Below, one piece after another: positions 1-8,397 of a stretch of 49,545 nucleotides of DNA. The stretch comes from Candidatus Iainarchaeum sp. GTDB lineage: Archaea > Iainarchaeota > Iainarchaeia > JAGGVJ01. The translations under genes and the position numbers were made by a program. The notes under the pieces are model-generated. The model saw only the letters and a list, made by a program, of their open reading frames with translations. It ran no database searches and had not been told where the DNA came from. Each line of letters begins with the position of its first letter. Position 1 is the first letter of the stretch. The stretch lies in NCBI GenBank assembly GCA_021158055.1, contig JAGGVJ010000041.1, forward strand, positions 1 through 49,545, given 5' to 3'.

Positions 1-2
1 AG

Positions 3-1772
3 GGCGACACAGTTGTCGCGCAGGAAGTCGTTGCTGAAAACGACGACACTGACTTTGACGGAGTTCTTTCAGGAAAAGTCAGGGTTGACACTGCTTTCGC
101 AGGTGCGATTGAAAGAAACTCATACGTCAACCTGATGCTTGACACTGAAAGCCTTACATTGGAAGACGGTAAAGATTTTGAGCTTGACGAGGAATGGGAA
201 GTTACAATCGAAACTACAGAAACTCTTCCAAATGTTGTAGCTGCAGACTGGGAAAACGGAGACAAAGTTGACTCCATCACCTTGACAAACAAGGATGTTT
301 CATGGAGTTCAGATGAAGAAAAGCTTCTCTGGAACGTTTCCGGGCGAACAAAAGCACAGTTGCCAAATGACTTTGCTGAAGTTGTCTTCAAAGGACTTGA
401 AGCCGAGGACACTGAGGACATCAGGGTAAGCGAAAACACCCTGGAATTCTCTGACGGTGACGATGACTACAAGATTCATTTCTTTGACGTCGGCGGCACT
501 TCAGGCACGCTTGACTTGGCTGAAGGAGTCGGAAGCAGCGCTTTCGAATACGAGCTTGTTGAGAGCGACCTTAACAATACAGAATTTTTCCTTTATGTAG
601 ACGTTGAAGGAGACGGTCTTGACGAGGACTACGGATTTGACAACCTGATCGCTGATGACTTTGATGAGCAGGAAGACGACGATGTCAGGCTTGGAATTGA
701 TTTCAGTGGCGGCTTTGCTACTTGGGGCGACGAGGACACCACCGCGTTTGACGCATCAGCTGGTGTGACCGACTGGATAGTTGACTTTGACGGAAACGGC
801 GACGCTAATAGTGCCGGAGACCTTGAGCTGACTTACATGCTGGTCTGGGACGGCGAAGAAGACGATCTTTACGCGTATGTCGTGGATGTCAGGGCAGAAA
901 GTGAGTACGGGGCTGACTTTGAGTTCTGGACTGACTTGGACTTCGGTGACAATTTCGACGGCGGCGACTATGACACTACATCAACCAGTTACGCTGATGT
1001 TGGTTTCATGCCATTGATTGATGATTTGGGCACTACTGCCGAGGGCAGTGTTATGCCGAACATTTTGGTTATCTTGGATGACACAGAGGACCACGATGAA
1101 GAGTGGACAGTGAAACTTGACCCGACTGACGGTTCGCTTATCGAGGAAGACACCGATGACTATGCTGATGATTCAACAACAGTTGAACTTCTCGTTGGTT
1201 CCAATTTGAGCACTGATGACGATGAATTGAGATACATCACTGACTTCGGTACAATCGGAACCCTTGATTCAGGCGGAGACGACTTTGTCTTGACCATCCC
1301 TGACAAGCAGAGGATTGCGCAGATGGCAATCGGAATGGAGTCAACCACCGAAGGCGGCCAGTCTGTAACAACCCTTGCTGAAGGCGAGTCAACCGTAATC
1401 GGCGGAGTGACTGTCACAGTCTCAGCTATTGACGTGGCTGTTACACCGGGAGAAGTCATTGGCGGAGACGCAGCAACCGGAACGTGTGTTGCTACACCTT
1501 CAACCTACACTGTAACGACAGTGCAGGATGTCGGAAACCTTGTCTTCACTGACAACCAGACATTGAGGTCAGGCAACCTTGTGCTTGTCGGTGGTCCAGT
1601 CGTCAACGATTTGACTGCTGACCTCGGAAGCGCAACAGAGCTTGGAATCGCATCGTCCGGACAGAAAGTTGTTGCATTGAAGGGCAACAAATTGGTTGTT
1701 GCAGGTAACACTGCAGACGACACTGTTCAGGCAGGTCAGGAGCTCATCAGCTGGTTGAAAGCAAACGTCTAA
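3..1772 (+). CDS. S-layer-type surface protein, 5'-truncated by the window edge
   Basis: The frame is open from the first complete codon at base 3, so this is the last 589 residues of a longer protein whose start lies outside the window. It is extremely rich in Asp and Glu with almost no Cys or Lys clusters, as in exported archaeal surface proteins. The last ~80 residues, with a run of the type NLVLVGGPVVNDLTADLG followed by VVALKGNKLVVAG, resemble the C-terminal domain of methanococcal-type S-layer proteins (S_layer_C). No C-terminal membrane anchor is visible; the protein ends in WLKANV. A strong terminator follows. The role as a cell-surface lattice protein is inferred from this domain and the composition; a large secreted adhesin is an alternative. 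Confidence 0.7.
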   Translation, partial: GDTVVAQEVVAENDDTDFDGVLSGKVRVDTAFAGAIERNSYVNLMLDTESLTLEDGKDFELDEEWEVTIETTETLPNVVAADWENGDKVDSITLTNKDVSWSSDEEKLLWNVSGRTKAQLPNDFAEVVFKGLEAEDTEDIRVSENTLEFSDGDDDYKIHFFDVGGTSGTLDLAEGVGSSAFEYELVESDLNNTEFFLYVDVEGDGLDEDYGFDNLIADDFDEQEDDDVRLGIDFSGGFATWGDEDTTAFDASAGVTDWIVDFDGNGDANSAGDLELTYMLVWDGEEDDLYAYVVDVRAESEYGADFEFWTDLDFGDNFDGGDYDTTSTSYADVGFMPLIDDLGTTAEGSVMPNILVILDDTEDHDEEWTVKLDPTDGSLIEEDTDDYADDSTTVELLVGSNLSTDDDELRYITDFGTIGTLDSGGDDFVLTIPDKQRIAQMAIGMESTTEGGQSVTTLAEGESTVIGGVTVTVSAIDVAVTPGEVIGGDAATGTCVATPSTYTVTTVQDVGNLVFTDNQTLRSGNLVLVGGPVVNDLTADLGSATELGIASSGQKVVALKGNKLVVAGNTADDTVQAGQELISWLKANV

Positions 1773-1786
1773 AAAACAAATCTGTA

Positions 1787-1815
1787 AGACAGGGGGTTTT
1801 TCCCCTGTCTTTTTC
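1787..1815 (+). terminator. Stem-loop with T-run after the S-layer gene
   Basis: A perfect 9-bp stem, agacagggg (1787-1795) with cccctgtct (1802-1810), closes a loop of six bases and is followed by a T-run and a T-rich stretch. It lies 15 bases after the stop codon. Archaea mainly use T-tracts for termination, so the stem may also protect the mRNA 3' end. Confidence 0.7.
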
Positions 1816-2267
1816 TATTTTTTTATTTTTCTATTTTTTAAGTATCCTTTTTATTTAGCAGTTTTTTTGTACTTTTGTTTTTCAGTACCAATTTTTCAGA
1901 ATTTTTTCAAAAAGAAATTTCTTTTTATCCCAGATTTTTTTAAGAAACCCTTTTTTACTACAAATGCTTTATTAATCTGTGTTGGTGTCTGGCTGCATTG
2001 AAACAGCGTAATCCAATCAAACGAACATATGTATGAACTTATGCATGGTTTTCATTTTGAAAAAAATAGGTGTTGTTTTGCAATAAATTTTTTTATGTAA
2101 CTACGATGTAATCATATAACATGTTTCTGTATGGGTTTTTATGTAACTATAATATAATTATATAGCATGTATTTGTTTTATCTAATAAAATTAAGTAAAT
2201 ATAATATAACTATATAAAAGAACATACTAAAGAAAGAGCAATACAATTAAATAAAAATTCATTAGCA
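1816..2267. other. AT-rich intergenic region without a recognisable gene
   Basis: This gap is strongly AT-rich, with T-tracts after the terminator, several possible TATA-like stretches and a 41-bp imperfect direct repeat listed separately. No convincing coding frame or RNA gene was seen. It probably holds the promoter and perhaps the operator of the downstream winged-helix gene. Confidence 0.5.
2090..2176. repeat. 41-bp imperfect direct repeat, two copies
   Basis: Copies at 2090-2130 and 2136-2176 both start with tttttatgtaacta and continue through a similar 'atgtaat.atata.catgt' core. They lie about 90 bases upstream of a winged-helix gene, so they are candidate operator sites. They could equally be one of the neutral tandem duplications common in this window. 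Confidence 0.6.
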
Positions 2268-2588
2268 ATGACTTTAAAAAAAATATTAGATGCTAGATAT
2301 TTAAATAACTTATCCCCAAAATCAAAAAAAGTCCTTTTAGAGATTACAAACCATCATGAGATAACAAATAAAACCCTTTCAAATAAACTTAAGACCCCTA
2401 GTTCAAATATTTCCACATACATTAAAAACTTAAATGAACAAGGTTGTGTCTATTTAAGAAGAAAAAACGGTAAAGATAAATTTTGGAGTGCAGACCCAAT
2501 AATGAAATGGAATTTATTAGAGGTAGATGAGGGATTATTAAAAGATGAGGGATATCAAGATACATTATTATATGATTTTAATAAATAA
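2268..2588 (+). CDS. Winged-helix DNA-binding protein (MarR/ArsR-like)
   Basis: A 106-residue protein, the size of a single winged-helix domain. Residues ~12-70 show the pattern: an LSPKSKKVLLEI helix, then NKTLSNKLKTPSSNISTYIKNLNEQG as a helix-turn-helix, then YLRRKNGKDKFWSA as the beta wing. The N-terminal third and the flanks are far more AT-rich than the neighbouring genes and the codon choice is A/T-ending, which suggests recent acquisition. No clear Shine-Dalgarno motif precedes the ATG, so the mRNA may be leaderless. Its target is unknown; autoregulation through the upstream direct repeats is only inferred. Confidence 0.7.
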   Translation: MTLKKILDARYLNNLSPKSKKVLLEITNHHEITNKTLSNKLKTPSSNISTYIKNLNEQGCVYLRRKNGKDKFWSADPIMKWNLLEVDEGLLKDEGYQDTLLYDFNK

Positions 2589-2676
2589 CGCATAATTAAA
2601 TATCCAGAAGACTTAACAGCCTACAATCCAATAAACTTTTTAAAGGTACATATAATTCAAAAAAAGGTGCAATCAA

Positions 2677-3246
2677 ATGAACAAAGACGAAATTGTTTTA
2701 TTACTGGCTGTTTTTTCAATTGTGTTCATTTTCGCGGCGATTTTTTTTAATTACTCGCAGCCTGTTTTTGAAGACATTCAAAACGGGGTGGTTTACCAGT
2801 CAACCCACGAAAACCCGGCGAAATACCTGAAAAGCCAGGTGATTTCCGCAGAAAAGGCAAGAATCGTGATTGAATTGAACAAGAACGGTGAGCAAAACCA
2901 GTCAATGACCCAAGGGCTTGTGTGGTTTTCGTACGTGTTCGGAGCGCTTGGCAAAGACCCTGCGATAACTGCCCTGGAGATGGAACAAGGCAAGATTGTC
3001 TCGTGCACAGGTGATTTTAACTCGTCCTGCGAAACGGCTCTTGATCCGGACGAAAACAGCTTTTTGCTTTATATCGTTCAGCCGGACTGCGAGCATGCAA
3101 TCGTGACAGTTGAAGAGAACAAGGCAACCGTGTGCGCTGACTCTTACATGAACGTAGAGCCGATGGCTTACTCTGTTTCAAAAATGCTGTTCCCGAACAT
3201 TGACCTGCTTTCAGAAAACATGGGAAAAATACTGGACAGGCTTTGA
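2677..3246 (+). CDS. Membrane-anchored protein of unknown function
   Basis: The gene encodes 189 residues behind a good ribosome binding site (aaggtg, 8 bases before the ATG). Residues ~6-25 form one hydrophobic segment (VLLLAVFSIVFIFAAIFF), giving an uncleaved anchor or signal peptide with the remainder probably outside the cell. The soluble part has four cysteines in CTGDFNSSC, PDCEH and VCADS contexts, which could form two disulfides. No family was recognised. The gene sits between a regulator and a flippase-like membrane protein, so an envelope role is possible but unsupported. Confidence 0.6.
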   Translation: MNKDEIVLLLAVFSIVFIFAAIFFNYSQPVFEDIQNGVVYQSTHENPAKYLKSQVISAEKARIVIELNKNGEQNQSMTQGLVWFSYVFGALGKDPAITALEMEQGKIVSCTGDFNSSCETALDPDENSFLLYIVQPDCEHAIVTVEENKATVCADSYMNVEPMAYSVSKMLFPNIDLLSENMGKILDRL

Positions 3247-3329
3247 AAGGCAATCTGCATAACAGCAAAGGCAATCCGTATAACCGCGAAAGCAACTTTT
3301 ATAACAGCAAAAGCAGTTTTTATAACTGG
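3246..3329. repeat. 21-bp imperfect tandem repeat, four copies
   Basis: Four consecutive 21-base units between two membrane-protein genes follow the pattern (a/g)aaagca..(c/t)...ataac(a/c/t)gc. The third and fourth units contain tttttataac, which is TATA-like, so the last copies may overlap the promoter of the downstream gene. Confidence 0.65.
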
Positions 3330-3347
3330 TTGTGAACCGGTTTTGTC

Positions 3348-4355
3348 TTGAAAGGAAGTGAGTTTCTGAAAAAAGTATTTGTGTCTGTGGTTTTTTCTGT
3401 TCTGGCAGTTGCGGTGGTTATTTTTTCAGTCGTGAATCTCACCGGCTCCACACAGCATTTGCTTTCTGTTGACTTGTCTTACTTTGCGCTTTCTTCTTTT
3501 TGCATGCTGTTTTCAATAGCGTTGTGGGCCGTGTCCTGGAACCATGTCATGCGCGCGTTTGCAGGCACTCCGTACAAAAACGCGGTTGTGCTTTCTTTCT
3601 GCGCTTTTTACGGAAGCCTTACTCCCATGCAGATAGGCACGGATGCGGTGAGGTCGTTTTTGTCAAAAAAGTTTCTGCTGATACCTGCAAAAAAAGCGTT
3701 TTCAGCGTCTCTTATAACAAAAATGATGAAGTTTTTCCTGCTTGTGATTGCGGCAGGGTTTTCAATCGTCGTGCTTGAACTCAAATCCCCTGTTTTCGGG
3801 CAGTCATTTTTTACGCTGATAGTCGGCTTTTCGGTCATTCTTTTCGCGGCGCTTGTCTTTTACGGGCTTCAGTGGAACAGTTTTGGAAGGCGCGTTGCGC
3901 GCCTGCTGGACATTGCAACCCCGTTCCTTTCAAGGTTCGGGTTTTCTTTCAAGTCGCTCTTTTTGACTTACTCAACCATGTATTCGGAGATGGTTTTGAA
4001 CAGGAAAATCATTGCGTTTTTCCTTGTTTTTCTGTCGCTTTTGTTTGAATACCTGGCCGTTTACTTTGCTTTTTCGGCTCTTTTTATGGAAGTGAGTTTT
4101 TTTGACATTTTCCTGTTTGCGACAATCGTGAACATCTTGTCAAGGGTGCCGTGGCTTCCGCAGGGAATCCTTCTTGTTGAAGCCACAGGGTATGTGTTTT
4201 TGACTTCGCCTTCGTTTGCGGCGCTTGAACCCGTGCAGGTCGGCTCAGTGATAGTTCTCTGGGATATTGTGCGCCTTGCGGTACCGTTGCTTGTTTCGCT
4301 TGCGTTTAACGTGTTGTTGTTTGGCGAAAAGCTGGGTTTCCAAAAAGAAAAATAG
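3348..4355 (+). CDS. LPG-synthase TM-family (UPF0104, AglD-tail-like) membrane protein
   Basis: The gene encodes 335 residues from a TTG start, with about eight hydrophobic segments spread along its length. The motif SLTPMQIGTDAVRSFLSKKF near residue 90 and WLPQGILLVEATGY near residue 275 match the transmembrane domain of lysylphosphatidylglycerol synthetase-like and AglD-type proteins (UPF0104). Family members are integral membrane proteins of lipid or lipid-linked sugar handling, and the precise substrate here cannot be told. The gene is convergent with, and one base away from, a polyprenyl-phosphate sugar transferase gene, which fits a role in surface glycan assembly. Confidence 0.75.
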   Translation: MKGSEFLKKVFVSVVFSVLAVAVVIFSVVNLTGSTQHLLSVDLSYFALSSFCMLFSIALWAVSWNHVMRAFAGTPYKNAVVLSFCAFYGSLTPMQIGTDAVRSFLSKKFLLIPAKKAFSASLITKMMKFFLLVIAAGFSIVVLELKSPVFGQSFFTLIVGFSVILFAALVFYGLQWNSFGRRVARLLDIATPFLSRFGFSFKSLFLTYSTMYSEMVLNRKIIAFFLVFLSLLFEYLAVYFAFSALFMEVSFFDIFLFATIVNILSRVPWLPQGILLVEATGYVFLTSPSFAALEPVQVGSVIVLWDIVRLAVPLLVSLAFNVLLFGEKLGFQKEK

Positions 4356-4356
4356 G

Positions 4357-5424
4357 CTAAATCAGCAGGTTAAGCAGGTTTACAAGAACCGCGTTTATTG
4401 CGACAATTGCCCATATCCTGTAAGTGAGCGTTTTTTCAGTTGCAGGTCCGAAAATTTTGATTATTACCTTGACAAAATTAAGCCGTTCTCCTGCACCCTG
4501 GTACTTTGGTATGGAAAGGACTCCCTTGGAACTTACGTCATATATGGGGTAGCGGCTCTCTGACATGTCTTCTTTGTTAGTAAGCATTTTCAGACCGAAA
4601 AAGTCTGCTATGTGGGGTAAAAATAACAGAAAACCGATTAATTCCTTGTTTGCAAATATCAAAATCCCTGCCATGGCGCTTCCGAAAAGGTATGTTCCGG
4701 CGTCTCCGGGAAAAACTTTGCTCGGGTAGCGGTTGAAGATAATCAGGGCAAGCATGCCTGCGGAAAATACTGCGGCAAGCGGAAAGTAGGCGGTCCCGTA
4801 GACAAGCCCCATTACCCCGAGGCTTGCAATGAAGCTTGAGCCGGTTTCCATGCCGTTTATTCCCGCGAAGGTGTTGGTGAAAGAGGCAAGGCCGGTGATA
4901 AAGAGTATTCCGAGCGCTGTGAAAAAAAGCTTTCCTCCAAACGCCTCAAAAAACAGCGGGCTTACAACGTAAAATGTTATGGGAGTGGCAAAAAGCCATG
5001 CAAAAACCCCTGAAACAAGCACCATCGGAACGGCTCTTGCAATCCACGGCACTTTTTTCAATGCAATGAATTTGTTTTGGGTGTCGTCTGCAAAACCGAT
5101 CAGCGAAAAGATTGTGATCAGGGTTGCCCAGAACAAGTATTCAAAATTAAATCTTAAAAAAACCTGCCCGCTTAAAACGCTGTTAAGCAACATAATTGGG
5201 TCTGTGCCGAAAACCTCGGTCGCACTCAACAAAAACACGCCGATCCAAAGCGGGATAAGCAAGGCAATGCCGCCGGTCTCGGCTATTTTGGGTTTTTCAG
5301 GCTTGTTTATGTCGATTCCGACGATTCCGATTGAATGCATTTTTTTTATGTATTGCTTTATCAGAACAAATGCAATAAAAAAAACTGTTGCGACAACCGC
5401 CAGATACACAGTCAGGTTATTCAT
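4357..5424 (-). CDS. UDP-GlcNAc:polyprenyl/dolichyl-phosphate GlcNAc-1-phosphate transferase (AglH/Alg7-like)
   Basis: A 355-residue multi-pass protein of the PNPT (MraY/WecA/Alg7) family, which moves a sugar 1-phosphate onto a lipid phosphate at the membrane to start glycan or N-glycan assembly. Visible motifs: IDINKPEKPKIAETGG near residue 37, the Mg-binding-type pair in FADDTQNK, NTFAGINGMETG in the middle, GDAGTYLFG, and FLPHIADFF for the last cytosolic loop. About ten hydrophobic helices fit the fold. A Shine-Dalgarno-like aagga precedes the ATG by 8 bases. The eukaryote-like N-terminal motif favours the archaeal AglH branch; the donor sugar is inferred. Confidence 0.82.
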   Translation of the reverse strand: MNNLTVYLAVVATVFFIAFVLIKQYIKKMHSIGIVGIDINKPEKPKIAETGGIALLIPLWIGVFLLSATEVFGTDPIMLLNSVLSGQVFLRFNFEYLFWATLITIFSLIGFADDTQNKFIALKKVPWIARAVPMVLVSGVFAWLFATPITFYVVSPLFFEAFGGKLFFTALGILFITGLASFTNTFAGINGMETGSSFIASLGVMGLVYGTAYFPLAAVFSAGMLALIIFNRYPSKVFPGDAGTYLFGSAMAGILIFANKELIGFLLFLPHIADFFGLKMLTNKEDMSESRYPIYDVSSKGVLSIPKYQGAGERLNFVKVIIKIFGPATEKTLTYRIWAIVAINAVLVNLLNLLI

Positions 5425-5555
5425 TTTGTCAATTCCTTGCCAGTTGGTGGTTTTGTTGTTTTGGGCTGTCAGTTGATAATCTTGTTGTTTTTGGATGTTT
5501 TGCTTTGGTTTGTTATGTAGATATTGGTTTTTCCAGTTTTAAAAATGTGAGTTAT

Positions 5556-6842
5556 TTATTTCATGATCTCAAGCAGCGCTATTGTCGCGTAGCTTCCCGG
5601 CTCAAGGGAAAACTGTATGCTGGCGGCGGTTTTTCCAGGGAAAAAACCGTCTTTTTCAACTTTGAGAAGACGCATGTTTTTCAGGGCCACGGTTATTTTA
5701 CGCCTGTCTCCGCTTGAACTCGCTTCGGGCAGTTTTTTTATCTTAAATGCTTTTGGGTCTTTTACTGCCGCTTTTGACAGTATTTTTTGCTCAAGCTCCC
5801 CTGCCTGCCCCCCAAGCACCCTGCTTTCAGAACCGAACAACGGTCCTGTGGGAGTGTTGTCAACTAAGATGTCGCCGTCTATTTCTTTTGTGCCGTAAAG
5901 TTTAAGCCGCGTGCTTAAGTACTGGTTGAAAAGAAATGACTGGTATGCGTGAACAAACATCATCACCAGGTTTTTCGGCATGGTTTTCAGGGCCAGGACA
6001 AAGTTTCCGGGGTGTTCAAGCAAACTGTAGCACAATGCTTTTTCATACCTCATGCCTTTCGGGAACGCAAGGGCTGCTTCTTTGAACTCTCCTTTTCCGG
6101 CAAGTTTTCTTGCTTCGACTGACGGCCCTGTTTCTTCCGGGAACTTTTTTGACAGGTAAGTCTCGACTGCCCCCCGGAAGTCTTCTTCAAGAATGCATTG
6201 CCCGACCAGGTGCGTGCATGGGCGGATTGAACCGAAGCGCTGCAAACCGAAATAGTTCGGCATGCCTTTTTCTTTGAGGGTGTTGATTGTCTGCTCAATG
6301 GTTTTTTTGGTTTTTTCCCTGTTTAGCTCAATGTCCCGTATATTGATTGTAAACCGGTTTCCAAGCAGGTCGCCGAGTTCAATTGCGTGGTTTTTGAAGC
6401 AAAAGTCCCGGATTTGCGCGTTTTCAAGGTCAAGTTTCATGAGCGCGTCAAGGTGTCTTTTTTTTACGCTCATTTTTTGCGCGCTGACACTTACCTTGTC
6501 TTTTGTTCCTGCGTAGCTTATGCTTTTTGGGTTTGTGTGCAGGAACCTTGCGATTGTCTTGGAGATCATGTGAGTGTCGCGGTTTGATTTTTCAAGCGTG
6601 AAATGGATGAATGCGCCGCTTCCGGGAATATCTTCGGGTTTCTGCGGTTTGCGTGCTTTTTCCGGTTTTCCGGTTTTTTTATTGTTATTGTTTTTGATGA
6701 ATGCGGTCGCTTCTGTGATTGTGCTGTCAATCCGAATCTCTTCAACAACAAAGTCTTCAGGGATGTGTTTTATGACCCCCCCTGTACCTGGGGTTTTTGT
6801 AAGAAGCTGTGTAATGCCTGCTTTTTTCCACTGTTTTTCCAT
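5556..6842 (-). CDS. truD: tRNA pseudouridine(13) synthase TruD
   Basis: The protein has 428 residues, typical of archaeal and eukaryotic TruD/Pus7 enzymes, which make pseudouridine 13 in tRNA. The catalytic Asp lies in YAGTKDK (about D115). Further family motifs are YFGLQRFGS and MFVHAYQSFLFNQYLS. A low-complexity Asn/Lys/Pro insertion occupies residues ~50-72. The start has an aggtgg ribosome binding site and lies 18 bases after the prf1 stop codon, so the two translation genes are probably cotranscribed. Confidence 0.93.
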   Translation of the reverse strand: MEKQWKKAGITQLLTKTPGTGGVIKHIPEDFVVEEIRIDSTITEATAFIKNNNNKKTGKPEKARKPQKPEDIPGSGAFIHFTLEKSNRDTHMISKTIARFLHTNPKSISYAGTKDKVSVSAQKMSVKKRHLDALMKLDLENAQIRDFCFKNHAIELGDLLGNRFTINIRDIELNREKTKKTIEQTINTLKEKGMPNYFGLQRFGSIRPCTHLVGQCILEEDFRGAVETYLSKKFPEETGPSVEARKLAGKGEFKEAALAFPKGMRYEKALCYSLLEHPGNFVLALKTMPKNLVMMFVHAYQSFLFNQYLSTRLKLYGTKEIDGDILVDNTPTGPLFGSESRVLGGQAGELEQKILSKAAVKDPKAFKIKKLPEASSSGDRRKITVALKNMRLLKVEKDGFFPGKTAASIQFSLEPGSYATIALLEIMK

Positions 6843-6860
6843 TTTCCCACCTTAGAAGCC

Positions 6861-8078
6861 TTAGAACCTGAGTATTGCGCCGAGCCCGCCAAAAGCCATC
6901 ATGAACTGTTTTCCGATGTCTGTTTCCGCAGAGATTATCTCCACATTTGAGCCGATCTGCTCGGCAAGCTCGCTTAACTCCTCGTACAGGTCTTTTGCTT
7001 CAACTATTTCAAAAGTTGCACCGCATTCGCATTTTGGAATGTTTTCCCTGAATGTTTTAAAGTCTTTGACTGTCAGCTCTTTTGATTTCTCGCAGGACCC
7101 GCAAAAAAGCTTTATTCTTTTCATTTTCACTGCCTCTGAAATAAGCAGGATTTCCACCCGTCCCTCCAGCACTGCTTCGCGCACTTCTTTTTCCCCGTAT
7201 GTTGAACGCTCTCCCCTTGCAATGTTTTCGAAAAACCTGTCCATGAGCTTTTTTTCCTGCACGATTTCTGTGTTTTCTATCAGTTCGCCTGACTTGTTTA
7301 CGACTTCGCGCACTCCTGATTCGTCTGTGTAGCTGGTTGACATGTCCCCGATTACTTTTTCTTTTACTCTGGCCTGCAGGTAATCCTCGTTTAAAAAGTG
7401 GTTTTTTGTGCTTCCGGGTCCTCCGAATATTATCCCGCGGAGGTTTTTTAGCTCTGAAAAAGATGAGTTTGCGATGTCTGCGATTCGCTTGTAAAACTCG
7501 TTTTCCGCAACTTCCCTTAACCGCTCAAACCTTTGGGCGCTTTGCCCTCCTGCCCTTGTCTTTCCAGGAACCTGGGACACCATGTTTTTGATTATTTCAA
7601 GTTTTTTCCCGCTTAAAAGCGCCACTGTGGCTTCGTGCTTGTCCATGACGACAATCCCGTAAACCTCGTCGCTTGCAGTCATTTCCTTTAAGGGGTCCAG
7701 GAAAAACATGGAGTCGCAGCGGTAAAGCTGTATGTTGATCTCTTTTGGCGGGACGACCGTCAATAGCTGTATCTTGTGCCCTCCTGCTTCTCTTGAAAAG
7801 CTCCCGCAGAAAATGGCGATGCCTTGTTTTGGAATCCGGTAATTCACTGTTTTCAGGTAGTGGATTATTTTTTCAAGCGCCCCCTGGACGTTTTTCTTTG
7901 TTGTTTTTGATTTTATGTTTGATGATTGTGACAGCTCGTCAGTGAGCTTTGAAGAAATGCTGCTTCTGTCATAATCGTAAGGGATGTAAAGAGAGATTAG
8001 CTCTGTTCCCTGTCCTTTTATGGATTCGAGTTCTTCAAGTTCTTTCTTGAAAGCATATGATTCTTTTGAGCTGGACAT
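6861..8078 (-). CDS. prf1: Peptide chain release factor aRF1
   Basis: The 405 residues match archaeal release factor 1, which recognises all three stop codons and triggers peptide release. The stop-codon-reading NIKS motif is at residues 54-57 and the GGQ hydrolysis motif at 177-179. The C-terminal domain carries a Cys-rich zinc-finger-like insert (CGSC ... CECG) before a FEIVEAKDLYEELSELAEQ segment. It is the first gene of a pair with truD. The 319-base gap upstream probably contains its promoter. Confidence 0.96.
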   Translation of the reverse strand: MSSSKESYAFKKELEELESIKGQGTELISLYIPYDYDRSSISSKLTDELSQSSNIKSKTTKKNVQGALEKIIHYLKTVNYRIPKQGIAIFCGSFSREAGGHKIQLLTVVPPKEINIQLYRCDSMFFLDPLKEMTASDEVYGIVVMDKHEATVALLSGKKLEIIKNMVSQVPGKTRAGGQSAQRFERLREVAENEFYKRIADIANSSFSELKNLRGIIFGGPGSTKNHFLNEDYLQARVKEKVIGDMSTSYTDESGVREVVNKSGELIENTEIVQEKKLMDRFFENIARGERSTYGEKEVREAVLEGRVEILLISEAVKMKRIKLFCGSCEKSKELTVKDFKTFRENIPKCECGATFEIVEAKDLYEELSELAEQIGSNVEIISAETDIGKQFMMAFGGLGAILRF

Positions 8079-8397
8079 TGTTGCACCGGTTTTAGTAAAA
8101 AAAGATAGGGTGTAGTTAATATTTGTTGGTTGATTTTTCTTTTTTTATATTATTGTTATAATAATGGTTTGTTTAAATATAAATATTGTTTTGTAAATTG
8201 CCCTGTAGAAATCCTATTGGATTGTTAGGGGATTTAGGGAAACGAAAAAATACCCGGAGCTTAAAAAACCGTGGACTAAAATGTTTTTGACTGATAAGTA
8301 GAGAAAAGCAATAGATGAAATATATGAATATACTTTGTTGACTCCAAGGGCAGTTCATTATGAATTTTAAGTTTTTCAGCCAATAAAAAACAGTTTT
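8079..8397. other. Gap between the radical-SAM cluster and prf1
   Basis: The part next to prf1 (8100-8200) is very AT-rich and has a plausible minus-strand TATA-like stretch around 8140-8180, a likely prf1 promoter. The rest holds a plus-strand reading frame interrupted by one TAG, listed separately. No intact gene was seen. Confidence 0.5.
8209..8370 (+). pseudogene. Possible gene remnant: one frame broken by a single TAG
   Basis: Between a TAG at 8206 and a TAA at 8368, one frame reads 30 codons, a TAG (8299-8301), then 22 more codons. The residues look protein-like: a KYPELKKPWTKMFLTD segment, then RKAIDEIYEYTLLTPRAVHY. No start codon or ribosome binding site is clear. This fits a decayed fragment of an acquired gene, possibly a mobile element, but no family was recognised and chance is possible. 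Confidence 0.25.

Noticed and set aside
8299-8301. Pyrrolysine or other TAG recoding
   Set aside because: Several certain genes nearby end in other stops and aRF1 is intact; a single TAG in a fragment without a start is better read as decay.
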